From positions 143,092 to 207,091 of the forward strand of contig JAYKXP010000092.1 in the NCBI GenBank assembly GCA_037176845.1: 64,000 nucleotides of DNA, in the 5' to 3' direction. Below are positions 32,761 through 43,513 of this stretch, piece after piece. The stretch comes from Paramarasmius palmivorus. Taxonomy: Eukaryota > Basidiomycota > Agaricomycetes > Agaricales > Marasmiaceae. The position numbers were made by a program, and so were the translations under genes. The first letter of the stretch is position 1. The number at the start of each line of letters is the position of its first letter. The notes under the pieces are model-generated. The model saw nothing but the letters and a program-made list of their open reading frames with translations. It made no database searches and was not told the origin of the DNA.

Positions 32761-34057
32761 CTACAGCTGACTATGTCGAACCGTTTTCCTCTCAACGTCC
32801 ATATCCTCGTTCTGTCGTAAATCCTGCAACGGAACACTGAGAACAGTCGAGCTCCTCGGACATGTCAAATCGTCTAATGAGTGAATGGGATGAACCTCCT
32901 CTTCGATAGCGTACAACTTGAGTCGGATCGTGATAGCATTGAATGTTATACCCTGCGTATCATTGAGCAAAGTATACGCGAAAAAAGAAACAGTCATACC
33001 ACGATCGGCGTAATCAACTCCAATACTACGTATTGCGCCTCGCTGTTATTGCAGTATAAACCCAGTAGAATTAGTTCTGCTATGAGCTGTAGCGCCGCCG
33101 ACTCAACCAAAACCCAAATGATGGGTAACAACCTCGATTTTGCTCTGCCGATTTTGCCTGAGCTATATGTCAGTGATAGTCTGTGGGTAGACCAGATGCG
33201 GTAGGCCATCAGAGCGGTGGTGATGATGTTTAGCGCGACACTTAGAGACCAGAAGGTTTTGATCCACCCGTTAAGGTGTGGATCAAAGACATTGTGTGTC
33301 GGGTCGACGTGTGCGAAGATGGAACAGGTCATGTAGCCTGCGACTAGAGTGTGGCAAATTAGCTTTAACAAAGGTGAACGTTATCGAGCAATGGATTAGC
33401 ATACTTGCTTTGGCAATCAACATCACTGTAGGAAAGGCAATGATTTTCCAGGACTTTCCCCATAGAATCCACGTTCGGTATACCTAAGATGTAAGTTAAA
33501 TCAAATAACGAAACAGTAGAGCAACCCACGTACCGCTGCCGCATTTCCAAGAATCTCCTGCGTCGCGTAAAGAGTGTCCTTGAGAACATGGTCCCAGCGA
33601 TTAAGCCTTCCAAGATACAGCTCTGGCCCGCGTATCCTCCCGCAGTTATCGCTGAAAGCTCTCAAGAGCCGGTACATGTTCATGATGACGTGAAAAGTCG
33701 CGATGAAAAACATCACGGTTGATATCACAAACATTACCTAGTAAACTCATGATATTACTGGCTGTAGAAGGCGGTGAAAGGAAGGCAGGCGTACCATAGT
33801 CTGCGTATCCCGATACCCAAGGATTTTCACATTGAACTTGATGTATAACGTGCATGCGTAGAGGCAGAGAAGGAAGCCTAGGGCAGTGCATATAAAACGT
33901 TAGCCATAAATCAAATGCCCGGAACAGGAAAGCATAACAACCATAGGCCCAGCCCTGCAGACTTTGAATGAGTAGATTTTAGAAAACATCGACGCGGGAA
34001 ACTCACCTCTAGGTATAATGAGAGAAGAAACGACGTCCTCAAAGACGTGTCGCTCAT
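32761..34057 (-). CDS. Seven-TM fungal membrane protein, unknown function
   Basis: Starts MSDTSLRTSFLLSLYLE. Exons then give FLLCLYACTLYIKFNVKILG, MFVISTVMFFIATFHVIMNM, YATQEILGNAAAVYRTWILW, SWKIIAFPTVMLIAK, AGYMTCSIFAH, WIKTFWSLSVALNIITTALM, RLLPIIWVLVESAALQLIAE, ILLGLYCNN and LELITPIV, GITFNAITIRLKL, and a polar C-tail of about 50 residues ending KTVRHSQL. Seven hydrophobic helices with an intracellular basic tail fit the large family of Agaricomycete 7TM proteins without an assigned ligand. It might be receptor-like, but nothing in the sequence proves signalling. Confidence 0.7.
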
Positions 34058-35291
34058 GGTGACGGTGAGGGGAAAAGAGAAAGAGTAAATAATCCAGTCC
34101 AATTCGAGTTTGGGGCCGAAGCGGGGTACCGAAACGTTCAAGAAGCGGAGATTGTTGATCGTTTTGCTGTCGGACCGAGCGGATATTACCAATTGGAGCG
34201 TGTAGAAGAATGACAGATGCCTCTAAAGTTAGACATAGTCAGGCTTCGGGTGTCAAGAGAAGTAGAGGTTACGAACAATTTACTGGGGGTTTCGGCGCCT
34301 CAAGTAATGCATATGTCCAAACCATGGTCATTCTATGGGTGCAAATATTCCATTTGTGCTGTTGTGACTACGATGAAAGAGATTGAACGGCTGTCGTAAA
34401 GAATTTCAATGGGATAGGATCGGTAGCCTTTTCAATTCATGTTGAAATCCGAAGCGAAACCCAGTGACGAGCATTTGAAATTGAGATTTGAGGAGTTGTG
34501 CGGTCTGTCGGAAGAGCTATGAAGTATCAATTGGTCAGCATAATTGGCCCAGAGAAAGAAATGCTAGTGAAGGCCGAATTCGATGATGGGAGAAGCTGGC
34601 AAGAGACGATACCCTGGACCGGCGTCGCGCCTTCGACACAAACCATCATGATCACCTCTTTCCCTTTCTTTCCCCATTCCACTCAGGGCTTTTGAGACGC
34701 CTATAGAAGGTTAAAGGCTACAGATGGAACAGCTGCAGGACATCATGGATTTGAACGGGAGGTGAGCTACAGTTTCTATTGTGTCGTTTTGCAGCTGAGA
34801 TTCATTTAGTTGGACTGTGATGTCTTTTTCACATCCGGTTTGGAACACTCCTCATTGCTTGTTGCAAGGCTAACTCTATCAAGCACGGCCGAGCTATTCG
34901 ATTTCCTTAGCCCATCCTCTCGTTGGGCTCCTCGTAAATGTAGTCAAGAAATAGTGGAGGTCCCAGAAGGCTCGGCGAAGGAGTCGGAAAGGCCACCAGG
35001 ACGCCAACACGGTTAGCGTCAGAAATTCGACTCAGAATTGAATTTCGGTGCGTGGAAAGTAGCACTCATCGGACAAGATATAAAAGCTAATTGTATCAAT
35101 GTTATTCTGGTACAGGCTATCCAGCATCCGCACCCTTGAAGTTATACACTGTCCCGATCGAAAAGTTGCCGATATTTTCACCGCTGCGCTCTCGTAGGCT
35201 CTCGTCTAGTCTTCCTGAGAAAGATTCGGTCAACAGCATCGGCGAAGAGGAATCCACTCTCCAGAAACGATGGTTGGTCTCGCGGTCACAT
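34058..35291. other. Intergenic, no gene seen
   Basis: About 1.2 kb with only short, unrelated frames (for example 34498-34695 and 35091-35312, plus). No family or splice pattern recognised. Confidence 0.4.
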
Positions 35292-35374
35292 GGCTTCCTG
35301 GCGCAATGGTAGCACGTTTGGCTTCGATTACCGGGCGTACCAAAAGGTTACAGTTTCGAGTACTGTGGAGGTCA
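35292..35374 (+). tRNA. tRNA-Arg(UCG) candidate with an 11-nt intron
   Basis: The acceptor stem GGCTTCC pairs with GGAGGTC (two G-T wobbles), followed by discriminator A. The D arm GCGCAATGGTAGCAC has one mismatch. The anticodon stem is TTTGG/CCAAA. Its loop is 18 nt, explained by a 7-nt loop CTTCGA..A plus an 11-nt intron after position 37, giving anticodon TCG. The T arm is ACAGT-TTCGAGT-ACTGT. A T5 run just downstream (about 35396) can stop RNA polymerase III. The D-arm mismatch and the weak B box leave room for a decayed copy. Confidence 0.6.
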
Positions 35375-35449
35375 CTGGAGGTGCTTGTCTAGACTTTTTG
35401 TTCGTGATTCAAACGTAATTACTACCATGTACATGATACTCTTTATAAA

Positions 35450-37597
35450 CTACGTGCGCAATGTAGCGCTTGCATTCCTCCAGAACGCACACCTTTCTAC
35501 TTGAGCAGCAGTGATAGCCTCCATCTCAACCACACTTGGATCAAGCAGGAGACGTTGCTTTGTCAGTGAACCTGCGTCGACAGTCTAGAAACATCATCGT
35601 CAAACACTAGATTTCGGCAGCAGAGTACAAAGGTGCATACCTCCCAGACACTGTTTCCAACACTTGCTTCTTCTGTGACAAACGCCGACCAAAACTCCTT
35701 CATCTTCGCGAACAACGCCAAATCGCTCGGTGACGACAAGGTCGATGGGACGAATAGCCCTTGCAGTTCATCGTGGTGGTTGGAGCCGAGATGCGGGTTG
35801 TTGTACCTAGATTGTTCCATGTCAGCACAAAGGTCATCCGGAAAAGGACACAAACACCCACCGATACCGATACGACTTCAATCCTTCCCCAGCATAAGCA
35901 GTCGTTATGAGTTCAGCTGCACAGATAAACCTCGTTTCTCCATACATTTGCTGCCCTTGCAAGCTAAAATTGCCATAATCCGAAATAGGATACAGCTCCA
36001 CAGCACGGTCAAATGTCTCCTTTGTCAAGAAGGGATACTGGCCGCGGAGGAAGTTGAACACCGTCTCCTGAGTCGCATCGGGCATCGATGTATTGGCATT
36101 GGGATTTCGGAGACGAGCAGACCAGTTGGAGCCTTCGTTGGTGTTGGAGCTACGTTCGCGTGTAAGTAACACGAGGCAAGTACGTGAAAGGGATGGTACG
36201 CACCCAAAAAGTACAGGGACCTGAGCGAACGTTTTTGAACTTGTGAATGCCTGAATAGGACGTTCCGTGATGAATTCACCGTCAAAGTAGGGTGCGAAGA
36301 CGTATAGCGTCGAATTACGGGATGCGATTAGACGAGAACCAGCTGATGCGATAGCACCTGCATCCAGAGCACGAAGGCAAGACATGACGTTGGGTTGGGT
36401 TGGATTGCACCCGCTGGAGATGGAGAAGTATGAGCTGTATCCGAAAGGAGATGAAGGAAAGTACGTACGCTAAAGAAGCAAACTGTTGAAAGACGTCTTC
36501 GAGATATGGATCATTGTAGTCCGGCATGGCACTGAGAGCAGGACTATCACCTATGGCTGCAACAAAGAGATCCTCGTTGTTTCCGCCATTGGCTATGAGC
36601 TACAAGAAGGGAGTATGTTAGTATGTTTACTAGGCTGGTGTGGTGCTGAAGCAAACTGGCCACTGACATGGAACATGACCGATCCGGCGCCAGCAGATTG
36701 ACCCCATATCGTTACACGGCTGCGTCGGCGAGGTACAATAAGCACTCGGGTTCCTTTCGATAGAAGGATGGTCCACCAACCTAGGATCTCCACCAAAGTC
36801 CCCAATATACTTTTGTACCCAGCGTAACGCTGCTCGCTGGTCTTGAAGTCCTATGTTCAGCTGACCATCTTCTTTCAGTGGTGATCCCGCTGTCAAACGA
36901 TGTGAGTGTGGTGCGAACGGGAGCACATCTGCACGCACCAAGGAACCCAAACTGTCCTAGACGATACGCAAACGAGGCAAACACGAACGGTCTTCCTGCA
37001 CTTGCACTCGTTTGCAAAATGGCGTCAGGAATGGCTTCACGCGTATCTCCTCCTTGATAACCTCCGCCATGGAACCATACCATCACGGGAAGCTTTGCCG
37101 ATGAATTGGAGGGTGTTGAACCTGAGATAAAGACCTATACATAGACGCATAAGCATAGAACGAAGCCGCGAAGATGTGTTGGAACCCACATTGGCGTATA
37201 AGCAATCTTCTGATGTCCCTGGGACGACCCAGGTTTGCGTTGTTTTGATGCAGGTGTCTTTCCACTACGGTTCCTGTCGTAAGTCGGAGTATTAGGAAAT
37301 ACAGAGTACGCGTACATTCGTCGCATTGACCACCCCTAAATGCTTCGTTGGAGGTGTTGCCGCCCGCCAACGCAAGTCACCGATTGGAGGATCTGCGTAG
37401 GGCACACCACGCCATGAGATGACATTGGTCGTGTGATTATTGAGCCCGATGAAGGTCCCGTCTGTAAAGGAAGGTGTCGATCAGAGGTTCGAGTGAGTTG
37501 AGTTGGAATTGCGACGGACAGTCCAGTTCTATGGGTGCCAATGTCTGGGCCAGGCATAGAAGGGGCAAAGTTGCCAGTGACACGAATGAATACTTCA
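35450..37597 (-). CDS. Secreted type-B carboxylesterase/lipase, copy 2
   Basis: Starts MKYSFVSLATLPLLCLAQTL, a signal peptide. Exons give DYGTFIGLNNHTTNVISWRG, VPYADPPIGDLRWRAATPPT, MVWFHGGGYQGGDTREAIPD (oxyanion hole), YRLGQFGFLG, DQRAALRWVQKYIGDFGGDP, then TIWGQSAGAGSVMFH with nucleophile Ser (Gln for the usual Glu of GESAG). After this come GDSPALSAMPDYNDPYLEDV, YVFAPYFDGEFITERP, SNTNEGSNW, QMYGETRFICAAELI, YNNPHLGSNHHDELQ with the catalytic-His context, and the end FWRNASATLRT. It is closely similar throughout to 27285-29448, with the same exon plan but the opposite strand, so the two arose by duplication. No frame break was needed in this copy. Confidence 0.84.
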
Positions 37598-37793
37598 TTG
37601 TTTGAGTAAAACCATTGACGGTGCGCCTCTTATATTCTTGGATGATCTATAAATGGAGATATTGGGAGGTGAGGTCAGCCGGTGAAACTTGTGATCGAAA
37701 GGGCCGCACGCCTCACCTACTCCCCTTCAAACACTCCACAATTTGTGTTCCAGAGAATGATTATCCTTCATAATCAGTTCGAGTACCTGTACC

Positions 37794-38111
37794 TATCAGT
37801 CAGTCCAGACGCGAATGAGTTGGCCGAGTAGTACTGGTGTCAACTGACCTTATGGTTTCTCCCCTGGATAGGATCTCCTCCCGTAAAGCCGCACGGACAT
37901 ACTCTCCGAATAGTACGTTCCGAGAATGCCTGTGATGAGCGGTGGCGGTGAAAATCTGATGTTGAGCTTCCATGCATACAGCAGCGACTAAAAAGTAGGG
38001 TATAGATGAGTTGCTTGTAGAGAAAAAAGGCTTGTGCTACGTACCTTTATCCGAAAGCACCGTTTCTCCCGAATGTAGACCTTGGCAATAGGCCGCCGCA
38101 ATAGACTCCAT
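37794..38111 (-). CDS. Small hypothetical protein
   Basis: Exon 38111-38045 reads MESIAAAYCQGLHSGETVLS then DK, and joins in frame across a GTACGT..TAG intron to 37987-37849 (VAAVCMEAQHQIFTATAHHR, then HSRNVLFGEYVRAALREEIL). A last short exon near 37800 gives only a few residues before a stop; its acceptor is uncertain. About 75 residues, helical, with a Cys/His-rich centre. I recognise no family. Good splice sites and a consistent frame support a real gene, but the short length makes chance possible. Confidence 0.4.
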
Positions 38112-39491
38112 AGTACACTAGAATTCAAGCGTGAAGTGGTATCAATTGGACAGCATGGGCATCGAGGTATGAGTTGGGGGCAGAGTGAAGTTGGGCATGG
38201 TGATGGTTTGTGGTCAAGAAGGGGACGGCGGTCGCGGCCCTGTCGGTCGGCTAGCCGTCTTTTCTCACAACCATCACTGGCACCAAATATTTCAGTCCAC
38301 TGTCGAGGCTTCAAGAAGATGAGCACTTTCAATCTCAAGGTGATTTTTTCTTCTACATGGTGAGTCGTCTGTAGTAGCGCGAATCCAATCATTCCTTAAT
38401 TAGCTAACATGGTCTTTTACGTGGAACGGAATGCCGTTCTGATAAAATAGTAACCAATACGGGGCAAAAACTCTCACCAATACAAAGCTTTAGAGGCCTC
38501 CGGACCGAAGAGAACTCGAGACGCTTTGGCAGGCGTACTGGTTGAAGATTGCTCATGAGCGAGCGAATTCCTCATAGCGGCCGATACCATCTCTAATCGC
38601 TCCACAAATCAAAATCTACAACACTAGAAGGTTCAATATATATAGAAAGAGGAAGCTCTCGTTCAGGAATCCGGGACCTTTGCTGCAAAATTAGAGTCTC
38701 TTATGAAGCAAAGACGTCAGTGAAAGCTGTCGTGCCAGAAGGTGCTGGGAAGGTGAGCGGTTCCCGTTCATCAGTACCGGATCTCATTGCCGTTAGTTAG
38801 CTACCGTCATGCCATAGGCATACTAAGATGTGGAACTTGGAAAACTCAAGTATTGTGTCCCGTTGGGCATGATTGAATACCACGCTGCCTGGAAATGACG
38901 TGACTGTCTTTGAGGTTGAAGGCTCAAATCTGTGAGGCAAATTATGAGGTACAACCGTCAGTGCTCGCTGTTACTCCAGTAGTGTCTCTCCAATAACGGG
39001 AACCGAGTACATTCAAACATCTAATCTTCCAACATGCTCACAATGGCACCGATAATGCCAGCATTTCTAGCGTCAAGATCCAAAACTTCGCTCATTCAGG
39101 ATAATCGCAGGTCTTAAAAAGCTGGATGGTAATGCCATGACTGATTACCTGATACCCTAACCTCATGAGGACACGAACTTCGATGTAAGTCGTGCTGTTC
39201 AAGTTTCGACACAACAACGCTGACCGTGCTCCTTCATTCTCCGATTGCCCACAATAGTCAATACAGTCAGCAATCTGTCGGCCGACCCTTTTCTCAAGGT
39301 TGGGGCCAAGAAACAGAGAATAGCCATATTTTACCGTTTCCGCAAACGCGTACCGGTCGATTAATTATCAACGTTGGACATCAAGGCCTGCCGAAAGCAA
39401 ACGCGTATATAGAACCGTTACTGGTATAAAAGGACCCATCCATACCAGACTCAAGCAACGAGCTGCCTGACTCAACATATCTTCCACATCA
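38112..39491. other. Intergenic, no gene seen
   Basis: About 1.4 kb between divergent genes; frames are short and unrelated. Likely promoter DNA of the FAD monooxygenase at 39492. Confidence 0.4.
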
Positions 39492-41815
39492 ATGTCGACA
39501 CAACCTGACGTCCTTATCGTGAGTCCTTTCTTCATGATGGTATCAGGACACTGCTCAATGCTTGGTGGACTCCAGGTTGGCGCTGGCCCCTCTGGTACGC
39601 AGCAGGATTACAAATATATGGATTCTTTTTTGACCCCCCTGTTGCTGGTGATCAGGTCTAGCACTGGCACTCCTCCTCTGCCGGAACGGCCTCACTCCTC
39701 GCGTCATTGACAAGAGCAGCAATTTTAACGTCGGCCAGCGGGGTGCTGCGGTGCATGTACGTACGGCCACTTTCTCCTGCATTCCCATTTTTTTCTGGGC
39801 AAGATCACCAATCGTGAAATTGACACGAGCTCGATACTAAACAGGCACGCACTCTCGAACTTTACAAAATTCTCGGTATTCTACCCAAAGTGAAGGAATT
39901 TGCAATACCTGTGCCGCTTCGCAAAATATACCCTCGTGACGGTGGCGAGCCAACCACCCACGCTTCTTTGATCGAGGATATGCCTTTGGAGCCGCAGTAT
40001 CATTGCGTGAGTGCAAATTTTCGTTCTGTTTTATCTGCCTCATAATTATTGCCTCTGCAATACCAGATCAATGGATACCTCGTCCGTCAAGAAGACCACC
40101 AAAGCCTACTTCGTGGAATTTTGCAGGATGAATACGGTGTGGTCGTGGAACCCTCGACAGAGTTGGTCAGTTTCACGCAAGATAGCGACGGAGTTACCGT
40201 GAACCTTGTGAAGCAAGGCAAGCAGGAAAATGCGAGAGTTAAATGGCTGGCAGGAGCAGATGGATCACGAAGCACCGTTAGGAAGCAACTGGGATTAACG
40301 TTCTCTGGCGAATCACATAATGATGTCAAAATGGTTATCGGTGATGTCGAGATAGAAGATTATGGGACCATCGATCGTGTTGTGAGTATCGCCCTGTCGG
40401 TGTAACCACGGGCGCAAGCCATTTGTGATATTGTACGCTGATATAGATCTATAGAATTGGTCCATCTGGGGGAATCAGCAGGAAAGATCGTAAGTACTTT
40501 CACGCAATAGTCTGGAATCGGTTTTAACGCACTCTTACGCAGAGCCTTTCTATGCCCGTACATAAAGAATGGACAAAAAATGGCCTTCTTCATGGTGGGA
40601 GGAATACAAACGGATACAGAGGCAGTGTCTGCGAATAGGGAGACTATCATAAATGCATTTTATGAGGTGACTGATAGGAGAGACGTGGTATTTGGCCGGT
40701 TGTATAATCATGCCCTTTGGAGGTAAGCTTCTTATGGATAAGATTTGCGTTGGCTCTCACTGAATAGTGATATCAGGGCAAATGTGCGGATGGCCAATAA
40801 ATTTCAAGCGGGGCGTGTTTCATCTTAGGCGGTCAGTTGCATTATAGATGTCGCAATTTCAATGAGGCTTGAGCTGACCATCAATAATTAGATGCCGCCC
40901 ACATCCATAGCCCTACTGGTGGCCAGGTAAGCAAGATCACACTAGATGCCCTGTATGAGTAACTAACGCTCGTTCATCGCAGGGAATGAACTCTGGAGTC
41001 CAGGATTCCGTAAGTGCCAACGTTTAAACACTGAGCCTGGATCTAATCGTACGTCGTGATCCATAACAGTTCAATCTTGCCTGGAAACTTGCTCTCGTTC
41101 ATAAAGGCCTAGCTCCAAACTCTCTCATCGAATCCTACAATGCCGAACGTCTACCAGTCATCGCCACAATGCTCAATCTCACAACAGAGATCATGAAAAG
41201 AGACTTCAAAGACAAGACGACATTTCAGCAGTGGCAACGAGGCTTCGAGACCAGACAACTGGGCATCACGTACCGTGGTACAAGATCCATCTTGGTCGAT
41301 GAGAGGTATCCCGAGTCGGATATTCAGAAGGTAGATCCCTATCGTTCAGGATTGGATGGGATCATTCATGCTGGCGATCGCGCACCTGAAGCTCCTGGGT
41401 TGCAAATTATAGGGAGTGACCAGATGACCAGCATCTACGAGCTTCTCGATGCTACTTCCCACACCGTTTTGCTCTTTGGATCGTCGATCTCAGATGCTTC
41501 GGACCCGCTCGAGCTGGTCGCAAAGTATCCGAGTAACCTGGTCAAAGCTGTTTTGGTGCTTCCGTCTGGTTCCAAACCACAACCGACGTCAACACACCGG
41601 GTTCTCATCGATGTCAAGGGATATGCATACCAACACTATCCGTGTACAGCCCGGCGACATCTTCGTGGTCGCTGTCCGGCCAGATGGGGTGAGAAAATAT
41701 TGTATGGTTCGCGCTTGGTATTACTGACTCAAATCCGTATTTTCCGCAGTACATCGGGGCCCTGGCGAAGGGATTACGTGGGCTAAATGACTACTTTATG
41801 AAGATCTTCATGTAG
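39492..41815 (+). CDS. FAD-dependent aromatic monooxygenase, copy 1
   Basis: Spliced frame starts MSTQPDVLIVGAGPSG (FAD-binding GxGxxG), with the motif cut by two introns. It continues LALALLLCRNGLTPRVIDKS, then GQRGAAVHARTLELYKILGI, NGYLVRQEDHQSLLRGIL, VKWLAGADGSRSTVRKQLGL (DG motif), GDAAHIHSPTGGQGMN (GD motif), NLAWKLALVHKGLAPNSLIE, and a thioredoxin-like C-terminal domain with GDRAPEAPGLQIIG and a tail LNDYFMKIFM. This is the phenol/pentachlorophenol hydroxylase type of flavoprotein, which hydroxylates aromatic rings using NAD(P)H and O2; the substrate is unknown. Two one-base indels are visible, a missing T before the GD motif (near 40827) and an extra C near 41640. They break the frame but leave the protein signal intact on both sides. 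Confidence 0.85.
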
Positions 41816-42013
41816 ACCCACCTACCAATTCTATGCCAAAGACCGATACTTCGGTCTTGTTTGCTATTAATCGTCAGCAGGTATCTCGATTATCATTCAA
41901 ATTGCACTGCAGTCATAGGCACGAGGCAACGAGCACAAAGTGACAACGAGGCAGCCTACTTCTATAAATTCAGACAGGTCTATGAGCATTTGAGCTCTGT
42001 CATTCACGCATTA

Positions 42014-43378
42014 ATGTCCGCGAATACCTCTCCTTCGACCTTGTAAGTCAAAATTACATTGCGCTTTTATCTCGCTCAACGACGGCGTGTTAGAGCCGGG
42101 CCACTGGTATGATATTCTTCATTTTCACATACTCGATTTTATACTTACAGTATCTTCTACACAACACAGCTTTTGGGATACATGTTAAATTGGGGATTAT
42201 ACGGTGTCCTTACAGTCCAAATCTGTAAGTCTGTCTTTACTTTTCCCCGTGTCATCTCAACTTCTATTGAACACGATCGCAGATCTCTATTGGATAGCAT
42301 TCCAAACCGACCGTCGTATACACCAAACTCTCGTATACGGGCTTTACATCCTAGAAACAGCCCAAACCATCTCGCTAACATACGACGGCTTCCAGCAATT
42401 TGTCTTTGGGTTCTCAGATCCTGCATCTGTGAACAATTCCCAGAACGTATGGTTAAATACTTGTATTTTCGATGGTTTTAGTGAGTGCTTGGTTCTAGCC
42501 TAAACATGGCTTGTTGACTCGAATGTCAAGTTGCACTTCTTTTCCAGCTCTTCTTTCGCCAATCGAATTCATGCGCTCTTGCCTAAGGATTTGAAAAATA
42601 CAGTGATCACTGCAATTATCGTATCGGTGAGCTGCGTACAAATCATCAAGTTCGATTGCGCAAAATTACTGATGTGAACTACTAGCTATCAATCACTCAA
42701 TTCGGTGGCTCCCTCGCTCAAGGCATCAACAACAAGAGAGTTCCTCTCTTCTCAGATCTTACAAGTCTTGTTCCACCATTCGTGAGTGGTGTCCTGTCCC
42801 ATATTCTGAATCCCGGTATAAGAGCGTCACGTAGATCGCAACATCATGCATGCTCATAGCAGACATTCTAATTGTTGTGACCATGGTCCACGCCGTACGT
42901 CAAAACCTCTCTAATTCAAACCTTAGCGCCAGCTTATACCTCAATGCATTGGCAGCTCTCCCGATACGACACAGCGTTCAGAGAAACATCCAACTTTCTC
43001 AAAAGACTTAAAATACTCTCTTTGGAAACCGGGGGTATCATAGGTCCGTACTGTCTCTTATCAACCATTCCCTCACTCAAACTCGAAATTGAAGCGGTAA
43101 TCAACATCATCGCCACAATATCTGTAGCCATCCGCCCAAACGAGCCTTATTATATACCAGCAGCTTTGGCTGCTTCAAAGCTTTATTCGAATTCGCTTCT
43201 TGCGATTTTAAATGCGCGGATTACGGCGACGAGAGGTGGTAGAAACCGTAACACGACAAGGAGGATGAATGTCTCGGGTACACCGCCGTGGAGGACGAAT
43301 ATCAGTGTTACTGGGAATTTTGTTGTGACTCGGACTCGGGATCCGGTGACGAATACGGGTGCTAGTACGTCGAAATGA
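42014..43378 (+). CDS. DUF6534 multi-pass membrane protein
   Basis: Starts MSANTSPSTLAGPLLLGYML across two short exons. It continues NWGLYGVLTVQIYLYWIAFQ, TLVYGLYILETAQTISLTYD, the loop with FGFSDPASVNNSQN, then FFANRIHALAKDLKN, TVITAIIVSLSITQFGGSLA, a short exon around PADILIVVTMVHAV, and FSDLTSLVPPF. The last exon has YIPAALAASKLYSNSLLAIL, then NARITATRGGRNRN and a Ser/Thr/Arg-rich tail ending TGASTSK. GxxLNxGLYGxLxxQ and SLLAxLNAR are DUF6534 signatures. Function is unknown. It is nested between two paralogous FAD monooxygenases, on the strand of the first and convergent with the second. One exon junction near 42830 is uncertain. Confidence 0.75.
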
Positions 43379-43513
43379 GATGGGGCTGTATTGTGTATAT
43401 GTAGAGTGGTGTGGTGTGTAGTCTAATTTCGACGTGTACTACTTTCATCGTATTATCCAAAAAAAGTGGAGATTATACTTCAACTTCACCTTACGATCCC
43501 ATGCCCCGGATCG

